A model generated the notes under the pieces. It was not told where the DNA came from, ran no database searches, and saw only the letters and a list, made by a program, of their open reading frames with translations. Of a DNA stretch of 64,000 nucleotides, positions 46,856-57,044 are shown piece by piece (positions within the stretch are counted from its first letter, which is position 1; each line of letters opens with the position of its first letter). The translations under genes and the position numbers were made by a program. This stretch comes from Alphaproteobacteria bacterium (lineage in GTDB: Bacteria; Myxococcota_A; UBA796; GCA-2862545). Where the stretch lies: contig JACKEQ010000005.1 of NCBI GenBank assembly GCA_020632885.1, forward strand, positions 1-64,000. The letters are read 5' to 3'.

Positions 46856-49800
46856 TGCAGTGGCTCGCCGAGATCTCCGTCCGCAGGCCGGTCTTCGCCT
46901 GGGTGATGATCCTGTCGGTGGTGGTCCTGGGCCTGGCGGGCTGGCTGCAGCTCGGTGTGGACCGGTTCCCCAAGGTGGACGTGCCCATGGTCGTCGTGGT
47001 GACGGCGCTCCCCGGTGCCGCACCCCAGGAGATCGAGTCCGAGGTGACCGACCCGATCGAGGCGGCCGTGAACACGCTGTCGGGCATCGACGAGCTGCGA
47101 AGCACGTCCTCCGAGGGCGTGTCGCAGGTCATGGTCTCCTTCGCGCTCGACAAGGACATCGACGTCGCGGTGCAGGAGGTCCGCGACGCCCTCGCCCGGG
47201 TGACCTCGGACCTGCCGGACGGAACGCGCGATCCCGTCGTGAGCAAGTTCGACCCTGACGCCCTGCCGATCCTGGTGTTCGCGGTGGACGGTCCGGCATC
47301 GGCGCGGGACGTGACCGAGCTCGCGGACAAGAAGCTGCGTCCGGCGCTGGAGAGCACGTCCGGGGTCGGGCAGGTCACCCTGCTGGGCGGGCGTCCCCGG
47401 CAGATCAACGTCTGGCTGGAGCCGGATCGGCTCGCGGCCTTCGGCCTCGTGGCCCAGGACGTGCGCATGGCCCTCGCCCGGGAGAACCTCTCGGCCCCGG
47501 GCGGCGCGCTGGAGTCGGGGTCCACGCGCATGGCCGTGCGCCTCGAGGGCCGCGTGGAGGACGTGGAGCAGCTCGCGCGCATCGTCGTGCGCCAGGTGGA
47601 CGGCCATCCCGTGCGCCTCGAGGACGTCGCACGCGTGGAGGACGGCGCCGCCGAGGCGTCCACCGTGGCCGAGAAGGACGGCAACCCGGCCCTCCTGCTC
47701 TCGGTGCGCAAGCAGTCCGGCACGAACACCGTCGAGGTCGTGGACGCCGTGCGCGCCCGCGCAGACAGGCTCGCCGGCGAGCTCCCGGAGGGCTGGCACC
47801 TCACGGTCGTGAAGGACAACTCGGAGGTCACCCGCACGTCGCTGGACGCCATCAACGAGCACCTCCTGGTCGGTGGCTTCTTCGCGGCCGTCATCGTGCT
47901 GCTGTTCCTCGGCGACTGGCGGAGCACCGTCATCAGCGCCCTCGCCATCCTGACGTCCGTGGTGGGCGCGTTCGCGATGCTCTGGGCCTGGGGGCTCACG
48001 CTGAACAGCATCAGCATGCTCGCCCTCGCGCTGTCCGTGGGCATCGTCATCGACGACGCCATCGTCGTCCTCGAGAACATCCACCGCTACGTGCACGAGG
48101 AGAAGGTCAAGCCGTACCCGGCGGCCATCTTGGGCACCCGCGAGATCGGGCTCGCCGTGTTGGCGACCACGCTGTCGCTGATCGCGGTGTTCTTGCCGGT
48201 CGCGTTCCTGGGCGGCGTGCCGGGGCGCTTCTTGCGCAGCTTCGGGCTGACGATGGTGTTCGCCATCCTGGTGTCGCTGTTCGTGAGCTTCACGCTCACG
48301 CCGATGCTGTCCGCGCGCATGCTGCGCTCGTTCGGGGACGGGCACGACAAGCCCTGGCTGGAGCGCGTGGCCGACCGCGTGATGGCGCCGCTCGATCGCG
48401 CCTACCACGCCGTGCTCGAGGTGTTCGTGCGCTATCGGATCATCAGCGTCGCGCTCGGCGTGCTCACCTTCGTGTCCATCTTCCCGCTCGCCCGGCTCAC
48501 GCCCAAGGGCTTCCTGCCCAAGAGCGACGAGGCCCAGCTCCAGGTGGACATCCGGGCGCCGGAGGGCACGAGCCTGGCGCGCACCCAGCTCTACGCCGAC
48601 CGTGTCATCGAGCAGATCCGGGCGGTCACGCCGGAGCTCGAGCAGAGCCTGCTCACCATCGGCGACAGCAACGCCGCCAAGCCGAACGAGGCGTCCGTCA
48701 CAGTCCGCCTGGTCCCCCCGGGCGAGCGCGCCGCCAGCCAGGAGGCGATCGTCGACCGGATCCGCGACGCCATCGGGCCGCGCGTGCCGCCCGAGCTCGT
48801 GGTGAAGGTCGGGCCCGTGCCGATCTTCGGGAGCTCCAGCAACTCCTCGGAGCTGCAGTACCTCATCACCGGCCCGGACCTCGACACCCTGGCCGCCCTC
48901 TCCCAGGACCTGAAGACCACGCTGAAGGGCATCCCGGGAGCCGTGGACGTCGACACCAACCTCATCCTCGGCCGCCCCGAGCTCCAGGTGCGCGTCGACC
49001 GCGAGCGGGCCTCCGACCTGGGCGTGTCGGTCGCAGACATCGGATCCACGCTGCAGATGGCCTTCGGGGGCGTCGAGGTGGGCACCTACGCCGAAGGCGG
49101 CGAGCAGTACGCGGTGTACCTGCGCGCCGACGCCGACGCCCGCGAGCGCGCCGACCAGCTCGCCGCGTGGACCCTGCCGTCCTCCTCGCTCGGCCGCGTG
49201 CCGCTCACCGACGTCGTCACGCTCGTGCCCGCCGAGGGTCCCTCGTCCATCGAGCGCTACAACCGGCAGCGCTACGTGCTGCTCTCCGCCAACCTCGCGT
49301 CCGGCTACGCGCTGTCGCAGGTCATGGAGGCCCTCGAGGCCGCCATCGCGCAGAAGGGCCTGCCGCCCGGCTACTCGGCCCGGCCCTTCGGACGCAGCCG
49401 GGAGCTCGGGAAGATGCTCCGGAGCTTCATGATCGCGTTCGGGCTCTCGATCGTCTTCATGTACCTCGTGCTGGCCGCGCAGTTCGAGAGCTGGATGCAC
49501 CCGATCACCATCCTGATCTCCCTGCCGCTCACGGTGCCCTTCGCCCTGTTCTCGGCCCTCGTGATGGGCTTCCAGCTCGACCTCTACACGATGCTCGGCA
49601 TCCTCGTGCTCTTCGGGGTGGTGAAGAAGAACTCGATCCTCCAGGTCGACCGCATCATCCAGCTCCGCGAGCAGGGCATGTCCCGCACGGACGCCGTGAT
49701 GCGCGGGGCCCGCGACCGCCTGCGGCCCATCCTGATGACCACCATCGCGTTCGTGGCCGGCATGCTGCCCCTCCTCGTGGCCCACGGCGTGGGCGCGGGT

Positions 49801-50037
49801 CTCTCCCAGGCCATCGCCGGTGTCGTCATCGGCGGCCAGAGCCTGTCGCTCGTGCTCACCCTGCTGATCACGCCGGTCGCCTACACCGTGATCGACGACC
49901 TCGCGTCCCTGCCCGGCAGGATCTGGCGATCCCGCGCCACGCCCGCGTCCACCGGCTCCGATCAGCTCGACCCCTCCGTCCTCGACGCCATCGCCGCCGA
50001 GGTCAGCGCCCGCCACGCCGCGGGCTCCCACCCGTGA
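46855..50037 (+). CDS. RND family efflux pump, inner membrane permease (HAE1-like)
   Basis: 1060 residues, full RND length. Starts with the usual SVRRPVFAWVMILSVVVLGLAG first helix; large porter loops (about 35-330 and 560-860); central helices with the proton-relay Asp pair in LALSVGIVIDDAIVVLENIHR (about 400-420) and a matching second-half helix set near 870-1030 (FGVVKKNSILQVDRI). It uses the proton gradient to pump amphiphilic compounds from the periplasm or inner membrane out through the channel. Substrates unknown. The ATG overlaps the adaptor stop; the channel start overlaps this stop (GTGA). Confidence 0.95.
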   Translation: MQWLAEISVRRPVFAWVMILSVVVLGLAGWLQLGVDRFPKVDVPMVVVVTALPGAAPQEIESEVTDPIEAAVNTLSGIDELRSTSSEGVSQVMVSFALDKDIDVAVQEVRDALARVTSDLPDGTRDPVVSKFDPDALPILVFAVDGPASARDVTELADKKLRPALESTSGVGQVTLLGGRPRQINVWLEPDRLAAFGLVAQDVRMALARENLSAPGGALESGSTRMAVRLEGRVEDVEQLARIVVRQVDGHPVRLEDVARVEDGAAEASTVAEKDGNPALLLSVRKQSGTNTVEVVDAVRARADRLAGELPEGWHLTVVKDNSEVTRTSLDAINEHLLVGGFFAAVIVLLFLGDWRSTVISALAILTSVVGAFAMLWAWGLTLNSISMLALALSVGIVIDDAIVVLENIHRYVHEEKVKPYPAAILGTREIGLAVLATTLSLIAVFLPVAFLGGVPGRFLRSFGLTMVFAILVSLFVSFTLTPMLSARMLRSFGDGHDKPWLERVADRVMAPLDRAYHAVLEVFVRYRIISVALGVLTFVSIFPLARLTPKGFLPKSDEAQLQVDIRAPEGTSLARTQLYADRVIEQIRAVTPELEQSLLTIGDSNAAKPNEASVTVRLVPPGERAASQEAIVDRIRDAIGPRVPPELVVKVGPVPIFGSSSNSSELQYLITGPDLDTLAALSQDLKTTLKGIPGAVDVDTNLILGRPELQVRVDRERASDLGVSVADIGSTLQMAFGGVEVGTYAEGGEQYAVYLRADADARERADQLAAWTLPSSSLGRVPLTDVVTLVPAEGPSSIERYNRQRYVLLSANLASGYALSQVMEALEAAIAQKGLPPGYSARPFGRSRELGKMLRSFMIAFGLSIVFMYLVLAAQFESWMHPITILISLPLTVPFALFSALVMGFQLDLYTMLGILVLFGVVKKNSILQVDRIIQLREQGMSRTDAVMRGARDRLRPILMTTIAFVAGMLPLLVAHGVGAGLSQAIAGVVIGGQSLSLVLTLLITPVAYTVIDDLASLPGRIWRSRATPASTGSDQLDPSVLDAIAAEVSARHAAGSHP

Positions 50038-51293
50038 GGCTGCCCGTGCTCGCCGCGCTCCTGCTGCTCTCCCCGTCCGCCGACGCCGCGCCCCTCGAGG
50101 CCTTCCTCGCGTCCGCCCGGTCCTCCAACCCCGACATCGCCGCCGCCGACGCGCGGTACGACCGGTCGAGGGCCGGGGTGGACCTCGCGCGGTCCGCCCT
50201 GCTCCCGCAGATCACCGCCACGGCGGGCTACCAGCGGAACTTCCCGGAGGTGGCGATCACCCTGCCCGGGACGGACACCACCGTGAACATCACGCCCCGC
50301 GACCAGATCGTGGGCCAGGGGCGGGTCACCGTGCCCCTCGTGGTGCCCTCCGCGGTCGCGAGCACGGCTGCCGCAGCCGCCCAACGCCGGGCGGAGGACG
50401 TCACCCGCGAGCTCACCACGGAGACGGTGCTCCTGGACGTCGTGGGTGCGTACTACGACGCCCGGGCCGCAGCGCGGGTCGACAGGGCCTCCACGACGGG
50501 CCTGGAGGCGGCCGAGCGCTCCCTGGAGGTCGCCCGCGCCAGAGCCGAGCTGGACGCCGCCAGCACGCTGGACGTCCGGCGCGCCGAGGCGGACGTGGCG
50601 CGCGCCCGCCAGGCACGGCTCGCCGCGGGCGCCTCGCTCCGGGACGCCGAGCGTCGGCTCCGCACGCTCTCCGGGCTCGACGAGACCGCCGATCCCGAGG
50701 GGCCCGTGCGTCCGCCCCCCACGGGAGACCTCGAGGCCCGTGCGCTCGAGTCCAGCCCCCAGCTCGTCACGGCCACCGAAGCCCTGGAGGCCGCCCGGCA
50801 CGGCGCGCGGGCCGCGGGTCTCGCGTACTCGCCGACCGTGGCGGGCGTGGGCGTGCTCAACGTCACCAACGCCACCGGGTTCTCGGGCAAGCCGGCCACG
50901 GGGAACGTCGGCGTGCAGGTGTCCTGGGGCATCCTGGACGGCGGCGCGCGGGAGTCCCGCTGGGCCCAGGCCCGTGCGGGCGTGCGGGAGGCCGAGGCGC
51001 GCCTGGAGGGCCTGCGGCGCACGGTGGTGGACAGCGTCGCGTCCGCCAGCGACGGGGTCGAGACCGCGCGGGGCAGCGTGGAGGCCGCCGAGCTCGGGCT
51101 GCAGGCCGCCCGCGAGGGACTGCGGCTCGCCGAGGAGCGCTACGCCCTCGGCGCCCTCGACGCGAACGCGCTCACCCTGGCACGCCGGGACGCCTTCGAT
51201 GCGGAGGTCCAGGCGGCCCGCGCGGAGGCCGGGCTGGCGGTCGCCACCGAGCGCCTCCGGCTGCTCGTGGGGGACGGCATCTGGTCGCCATGA
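50034..51293 (+). CDS. TolC-family outer membrane efflux channel
   Basis: 419 residues. Signal peptide RLPVLAALLLLSPSADA after a GTG start overlapping the pump gene. Two homologous halves of long helices and strands: LARSALLPQITATAGYQRNF and the matching LAYSPTVAGVGVLNVT, and EERYALGALDANALTLARRDAFDAEVQAARAEAGL at the end, the standard 'RYxxGxxxxxxLxxA' feature. It forms the trimeric duct for the RND pump; the nearby MacAB-like exporter lacks its own channel and may share it. Confidence 0.92.
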   Translation: MRLPVLAALLLLSPSADAAPLEAFLASARSSNPDIAAADARYDRSRAGVDLARSALLPQITATAGYQRNFPEVAITLPGTDTTVNITPRDQIVGQGRVTVPLVVPSAVASTAAAAAQRRAEDVTRELTTETVLLDVVGAYYDARAAARVDRASTTGLEAAERSLEVARARAELDAASTLDVRRAEADVARARQARLAAGASLRDAERRLRTLSGLDETADPEGPVRPPPTGDLEARALESSPQLVTATEALEAARHGARAAGLAYSPTVAGVGVLNVTNATGFSGKPATGNVGVQVSWGILDGGARESRWAQARAGVREAEARLEGLRRTVVDSVASASDGVETARGSVEAAELGLQAAREGLRLAEERYALGALDANALTLARRDAFDAEVQAARAEAGLAVATERLRLLVGDGIWSP

Positions 51294-51315
51294 CGAATGG
51301 TGTCCAGGTTCTCGC

Positions 51316-51834
51316 ATGGCTCTGAAGCACCAGCCCGGCGAGGGCATCCGGATCGACGAGGATCTCGAGGGACACACGATCAGCCTCTCGCGCAGGCGGG
51401 ACGGCTGGATCCTGATGACGCTCCTGGGCGTCGGGGCCATGTTCGCGGCCCAGATCCTCCTCGACCTGAACGGGTGGTCCTACAGCTACCTGCTCTTCCT
51501 CGGCGTCGGCATGGTGCTCGACCAGAGCCGCACCCGCGTCACCCTCGGCCTGCACGGGCTCCAGGTGGAGACGACCCTCGTCGGTCGGCGCACCTCCCGC
51601 GAGGTGGTGCCGTGGGAGGCCATCGAGAGCACGCGCCTCGTGGAGCGCCGCTTCGGGCGCCAGGCCCTCGAGATCACGCGCGTGGGCGGACCTCCCCTGG
51701 ACATCACCCACGGATCGAAGACGGACCTCATGGAGATCCAGCAGCTCGTCGCCGCGCGCCTCGAGGGCCGGGAGCGCGTGGACGCCGAGACCACGCGGGG
51801 CCCGGAGGCCCTGCGGGCCCTCCAGAGGACCTGA
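51316..51834 (+). CDS. Small membrane protein with PH-like C-terminal domain
   Basis: 172 residues. Two hydrophobic helices (about 33-50 and 56-72) are followed by a beta-rich domain: TRVTLGLHGLQVETTLVGRR, EVVPWEAIESTRLVER, QALEITRVGGPPLDI and a final helix EIQQLVAARLEG, resembling bacterial PH (DUF304-like) domains. It follows the channel gene by 22 bases but the ATG lacks a strong ribosome site. Role unknown; possibly unrelated to efflux. Confidence 0.55.
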   Translation: MALKHQPGEGIRIDEDLEGHTISLSRRRDGWILMTLLGVGAMFAAQILLDLNGWSYSYLLFLGVGMVLDQSRTRVTLGLHGLQVETTLVGRRTSREVVPWEAIESTRLVERRFGRQALEITRVGGPPLDITHGSKTDLMEIQQLVAARLEGRERVDAETTRGPEALRALQRT

Positions 51835-51835
51835 A

Positions 51836-53034
<1,199 letters not shown>

Positions 53035-53038
<4 letters not shown>

Positions 53039-53727
53039 GGGGTCTCCCGGGCTTCGATGCGGCCGTCGCGGAAGCGCAGGATGGCGTCGGCGTAGGTGGC
53101 CATGTCGGGCTCGTGGGTCACCATCACGATCGTGATGCCCCGGTCCGCGTTCATCCGCGCCAGGAGCTCCATGATCTCGACGGACCGCGCGGTGTCGAGG
53201 TTCCCGGTGGGCTCGTCCGCGAGCAGGATCTCCGGCCGCGTGACGAGGGCGCGCGCGATGGCCACGCGCTGCTGTTGGCCGCCCGACAGCGCGTTGGGCG
53301 GGTGGTCCGCGCGGTTGCCGAGCCCGACCTCCTCCAGGGCCGCCAGCGACCGGTCGCGCCGCTCGCGGGCCGGTACACCCAGGTAGAGCAGCGGGAGCTC
53401 CACGTTCTCGACGGCCGTGGTGCGCGGGAGCAGGTTGAACCCCTGGAACACGAAACCCAGGTAGTTCCTGCGCAGGAGCGAGCGCTGGTCGCGGGTGAGC
53501 TCGGTCACCTCCACCCCCCGGAAGCGGTAGGACCCCGAGGTGGGCTCGTCCAGGCAGCCGATCACGTTCAGCGCCGTGGACTTCCCGCTACCCGACGGGC
53601 CCATGAGCGCCAGGAACTCGCCCTGCTCGACCACGAGGTCGATGGCGTCGAGGGCCTTCACGAGAGCGTCGCCCTCACCGTAGTGCCGGCTGACGCCCGC
53701 GAGCCTGACCGGCGGCTCGTCGCTCAC
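53035..53727 (-). CDS. ABC transporter ATPase, MacB/LolD type
   Basis: 230 residues. Walker A GPSGSGKST (about 43-51), Q-loop FQGFNLLPR, signature LSGGQQQRVAIARAL, Walker B ILLADEPTGNLD and switch His in VTHEP. Powers the permease encoded next. I use the GTG overlapping the adaptor stop (GTGA); the frame is open further upstream but that part is antisense to no conserved sequence and lies inside the adaptor gene. Confidence 0.95.
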
Positions 53728-54908
53728 TTCTTCTTCCGCTCGCCCACCACGACCACCGCGCCCTCCTCCAGGGCGCCCGCCTCGATGGCCGTGCGCCGGC
53801 CGTCGGTGGAGATCGGCAGCACCTCGTGGGGCACGGGCTGCTCGCCGTCCCAGGTCCACACCCGCTCGACCCGGCGGCCCTCGATGGGGCGCGGGGCCTC
53901 GAGGTCCACGCCCGGCGGGGCGAACCGCAGGGCGGCGTTGGGGACCAGCAGGACATCCGAGAAGGTGCGGGTCTCGATGGACGCCGTGGCCGTCATGCCC
54001 GGCCGGAGCGCGCCGTCCGGGTTGTCCACGCGGAGCTCGGCGCCGTACTGCACGACGTCCGTGGAGGCCACGGGCGCCAGATCCACCTTGCTCACCACCG
54101 CCGGGAACACGCGGTCGCGGTGGGCCGCCACCGTGAAGTCCGCCTGCTGGCCGGCCTCGATGCGCCCCACGTCCGCCTCGTCCACCTCGACCTCCACGCG
54201 CATGTGCGTGAGGTCGCGGGCCACCCGGAACAGCGTGGCGGCCTGGAGGGAGGACACCACGGCCTGGCCGGCCTCCACGTTCCGCTCGAGCACGACGCCG
54301 TCGATCGGGCTCGTGATCTTCGCCTTCTCGAGGTTGGTGCGGGCCGCGGCGTCCGCCGCGCGGCTCTGCTCGAGCTGCGCCTCCGCGAGGGCCAGGGCGG
54401 CCACGGCCACCTTGTAGTCGGTCACCGCGAGGTCCCGGGCCTCCGCGGAAGCCGCCCCGCGGGCCTGGAGGGCCTCCACCCGCTCGCGGGCCTGGCGGGC
54501 GGCGTCCACCCGCACGCGGGCCTGGCGGGCGGTCGCCTCCGCGGCGTCCACGGCAGCGTGGCTCTGGGCCGCCTGCGCCTCGAGCACGTCGGCGTCCAGC
54601 GTCGCCAGGATCTGGCCCGCGCGCACGGTGTCGTTGGTGTCCACCCGCACGTCCGCCACGATGCCGGAGAGCTCCGAGCCGATGGAGACCTCGTCCACGG
54701 GCTGCACGCGCCCCACGGCCGTCACCCGGACCGAGAGCTCTCCGCGCTCGACACCGGCCGTCTCCCAGGGGGCCCCGACGTCACGTCGCGAGGCGCGCAG
54801 CCAGAGCCCGCCGGCCACCAGCGCGACGAGCGCGACGCCCCCGATCCACAGACCCACACGGCTGCGCCGCACCTCCAGGGTCTTCCGCACCTCGGCCTCG
54901 TCCGCCAT
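53724..54908 (-). CDS. MacA/HlyD-type periplasmic adaptor of the ABC exporter
   Basis: 394 residues. An N-terminal anchor helix (about 20-40; VGLWIGGVALVALVAGGLWL) precedes the adaptor body: lipoyl half SELSGIVADVRVDTNDTVRAGQILATLD (about 78-105), coiled-coil hairpin (about 107-180), second lipoyl half ITSPIDGVVLERNVEAGQAV, beta-barrel (to about 310) and a membrane-proximal tail. First gene of the three-gene exporter operon. The ATG has AGGGGG upstream; a GTG two codons earlier is an alternative. Confidence 0.92.
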   Translation of the reverse strand: MADEAEVRKTLEVRRSRVGLWIGGVALVALVAGGLWLRASRRDVGAPWETAGVERGELSVRVTAVGRVQPVDEVSIGSELSGIVADVRVDTNDTVRAGQILATLDADVLEAQAAQSHAAVDAAEATARQARVRVDAARQARERVEALQARGAASAEARDLAVTDYKVAVAALALAEAQLEQSRAADAAARTNLEKAKITSPIDGVVLERNVEAGQAVVSSLQAATLFRVARDLTHMRVEVEVDEADVGRIEAGQQADFTVAAHRDRVFPAVVSKVDLAPVASTDVVQYGAELRVDNPDGALRPGMTATASIETRTFSDVLLVPNAALRFAPPGVDLEAPRPIEGRRVERVWTWDGEQPVPHEVLPISTDGRRTAIEAGALEEGAVVVVGERKKK

Positions 54909-54929
54909 CCGCACCCCCTGTGAGCGCTA

Positions 54930-54943
54930 TCACCGAACGGTGA
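54930..54943. promoter_or_regulatory. 14-bp palindrome in the exporter/dioxygenase divergent region
   Basis: TCACCG-AA-CGGTGA, perfect, about 22 bases before the adaptor gene ATG on the minus strand and next to TAGCGC, which could be part of its -10. Likely a repressor site for the exporter operon; no dedicated regulator gene is adjacent. Confidence 0.4.
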
Positions 54944-55032
54944 CGGGTCCAACGTGAACGATCGCGAGACCCGTTCTGATTCATCTCGACACGAGACGCC
55001 GAAGAGATCGGTGTGGACGGGCTCCGGGGCTC

Positions 55033-55048
55033 TGGCACATGCGTTGCA
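55033..55048 (+). promoter_or_regulatory. Sigma-54 (RpoN) promoter
   Basis: TGGCAC-ATGCG-TTGCA: the -24 GG and -12 GC dinucleotides are exactly 10 bases apart and all flanking consensus bases match. It lies 32 bases before the ATG of the dioxygenase-rhodanese gene, giving a predicted start of transcription near 55059. An upstream short palindrome TCTCG-ACA-CGAGA (54984-54996) may bind the enhancer protein that sigma-54 needs; no such activator gene is in the window. Confidence 0.75.
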
Positions 55049-55079
55049 CTTGTCGCGAGCATCCCCTCCGGAGGTTCCC

Positions 55080-56150
55080 ATGCTGTTCCGCCAGCTCTTC
55101 GATCCCGCCACCAGCACCTGGACGTACCTGCTCGCCGACACGGACGCGCGGGAGGCCGTCCTCATCGACCCCGTCCGCGAGCAGGCGGAGCGGGACGCGA
55201 CGATCCTGGAGGAGCTCGGGCTGCGCCTCGTCAGCACCCTCGAGACCCACGTGCACGCCGACCACGTCACGGGCGCCTGGGTGCTCAAGCAGAAGCTCGG
55301 GAGCGCCATCGCCTACCCCGCCACGTCCGGCGTGAACGGCGCCGACCGGCTCCTCGACGAGGGCGACGTGGTGCGCTTCGGTCGCTACGCCCTCGAGGTC
55401 CGCCTCACCCCGGGCCACACGGACGGCTGCGCGACCTACGTGCTCGACGACCAGACGAAGGCCTTCACGGGCGACGCGCTGCTCATCCACGGCTCGGGCC
55501 GCACGGACTTCCAGCAGGGCGACGCACGCCGCCTCTACCGCTCCGTTCGCGACCAGATCTTCAGCCTGCCCGACGAGACGGAGCTCTACCCCGGCCACGA
55601 CTACAAGGGCCGCACCGTCACCACGGTGGCCGAGGAGAAGCGCTTCAACCCGCGCCTCGGCATGGGGAACACCGAGGACCAGTTCGTCGCCATCATGGCG
55701 AAGCTCGACCTCGCCTACCCGCGCTTCATCGACCGCGCGCTGCCGGCGAACCTGAACCTCGGGCGCGAGGCCGGGGACGTCGACGTGCAGCCCGCCGAGC
55801 GCGACCTCTTCGCCACCCTGCCCCGCTCGCCGAGCGGCGTGCTCCACGCGCCCCCCGCCTGGGTCGCGGAGAACTGCGGCCGCTTCCGGCTCGTGGACGT
55901 GCGGGAGACCTACGAGTGGAACGGCGACCTCGGGCACATCGAGGGTGCGGAGCTCGTCCCCCTCGGCACGCTCGGCCAGGAGGCCGCCAAGTGGGACCCC
56001 GCGGCCCCCGTGGTGCTCGTCTGTCGCTCGTCCGGCCGCTCCGACCGCGCGGCGCACGCCCTGGAGCGCGCGGGCTTCACGCGCGTGGCGTCGATGGTGG
56101 GTGGCATGCTCGCCTGGCGTCGCGAGGACCGCCGCGAGGCCTGCCTCTGA
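55080..56150 (+). CDS. Persulfide dioxygenase-like MBL-fold hydrolase fused to a rhodanese domain
   Basis: 356 residues. The N-terminal 240 residues are ETHE1-like: ETHVHADHVTG (about 58-68, metal His and Asp), GHTDGCATYV, TGDALLIHGSGRTDFQQGD and YPGHDYKGRTV. The C-terminal rhodanese (about 265-350) has LVDVRETYEWNGDLGHIEGAELVPLG and the active-site loop VCRSSGRSDRAA with its Cys. Such fusions oxidise persulfide sulfur to sulfite and move sulfane sulfur between thiols, protecting against sulfide. A GGAGG ribosome site precedes the ATG. Expression from a sigma-54 promoter means it is induced by a dedicated activator. Confidence 0.92.
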   Translation: MLFRQLFDPATSTWTYLLADTDAREAVLIDPVREQAERDATILEELGLRLVSTLETHVHADHVTGAWVLKQKLGSAIAYPATSGVNGADRLLDEGDVVRFGRYALEVRLTPGHTDGCATYVLDDQTKAFTGDALLIHGSGRTDFQQGDARRLYRSVRDQIFSLPDETELYPGHDYKGRTVTTVAEEKRFNPRLGMGNTEDQFVAIMAKLDLAYPRFIDRALPANLNLGREAGDVDVQPAERDLFATLPRSPSGVLHAPPAWVAENCGRFRLVDVRETYEWNGDLGHIEGAELVPLGTLGQEAAKWDPAAPVVLVCRSSGRSDRAAHALERAGFTRVASMVGGMLAWRREDRREACL

Positions 56151-56153
56151 ACG

Positions 56154-57017
56154 TCATCGGCGCCGGTCGCGGATCAGCCCCTCCTGCACGGTGCTCGCGA
56201 CCAGGCGCCCCTGACGATCGAAGAACCGTCCGCGCACGAGGCCCCGGGCCCCCGACGCGGACGGGCTCTCGATGTCGTGGAGAAGCCACTCGTCCATCCG
56301 GAACGGCCGGTGGAACCACATCGCATGGTCGATCGACGCCACCTGGAAGCCCGGCGTGAGCCAGTCGACCCCGTGGGGCTGCATGCTCGTGGTGAGGAAG
56401 CTGAAGTCGCTCGTGTACGCGAGTAGGTAGCGGTGCAGCGCGTCGTCGTCGGGCAGCTTGCCACGCGTGCGGAACCAGACGCGGCGGACCGGCGGGCGCA
56501 CCTTGGGGTCCAGCGGGTTCTGGGACTGGGCCGGCCGGGTCTCGATGGGCCGCTCGGCCGTGGCCATCGCCCGCAGGGGCTCCGGGATGCGGTCGATCGC
56601 GGCGAGGGCCAGGTCGCGCTGGGACAGGAGCTCCTCGGGGGGGCGCACGTCCGGAGCGGTGTCCTGGTGCTCCAGGCCCGGCTCGTCCACCTGGAACGAC
56701 GCCGCCAGGTTGAGGATGGCGTGCCCGTTCTGCACGGCGACCACGCGGCGCGTGGTGAAGCTCCGGCCGTCCCGGATGGGGTCGACGTGGAACACGATGG
56801 GCTTGCGGGCGTCACCGGGGCGCAGGAAGTACGCGTGCATCGAGTGGACCGGGCGGTCGTCGGGCACGGTCTGGTCGGCGGCCGAGAGCGCCTGGCCCAC
56901 GACCTGCCCGCCGAACACGCGTCCCCAGCCCAGATCCTGGCTCTGACCGCGGAACAGGTTCTCCTCGATGCGCTCGAGGACGAGGAGCTCGATCAGCTCG
57001 GCGAGCACGTCACCCAT
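56154..57017 (-). CDS. tesB: Acyl-CoA thioesterase II
   Basis: 287 residues, the TesB length. Double hotdog with GRVFGGQVVGQAL (about 32-44), HSMHAYFLRPGD, and in the second half SIDHAMWFHRPFRMDEWLLHD (with the conserved Asp) and LVASTVQEGLIR (with the conserved Gln). Hydrolyses medium and long acyl-CoAs in the cytoplasm. GGAGGT precedes the ATG. Converges on the dioxygenase gene with only three bases between stops. Confidence 0.94.
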   Translation of the reverse strand: MGDVLAELIELLVLERIEENLFRGQSQDLGWGRVFGGQVVGQALSAADQTVPDDRPVHSMHAYFLRPGDARKPIVFHVDPIRDGRSFTTRRVVAVQNGHAILNLAASFQVDEPGLEHQDTAPDVRPPEELLSQRDLALAAIDRIPEPLRAMATAERPIETRPAQSQNPLDPKVRPPVRRVWFRTRGKLPDDDALHRYLLAYTSDFSFLTTSMQPHGVDWLTPGFQVASIDHAMWFHRPFRMDEWLLHDIESPSASGARGLVRGRFFDRQGRLVASTVQEGLIRDRRR

Positions 57018-57044
57018 GGGACCTCCGGTCGGGAGGCGTAACCC

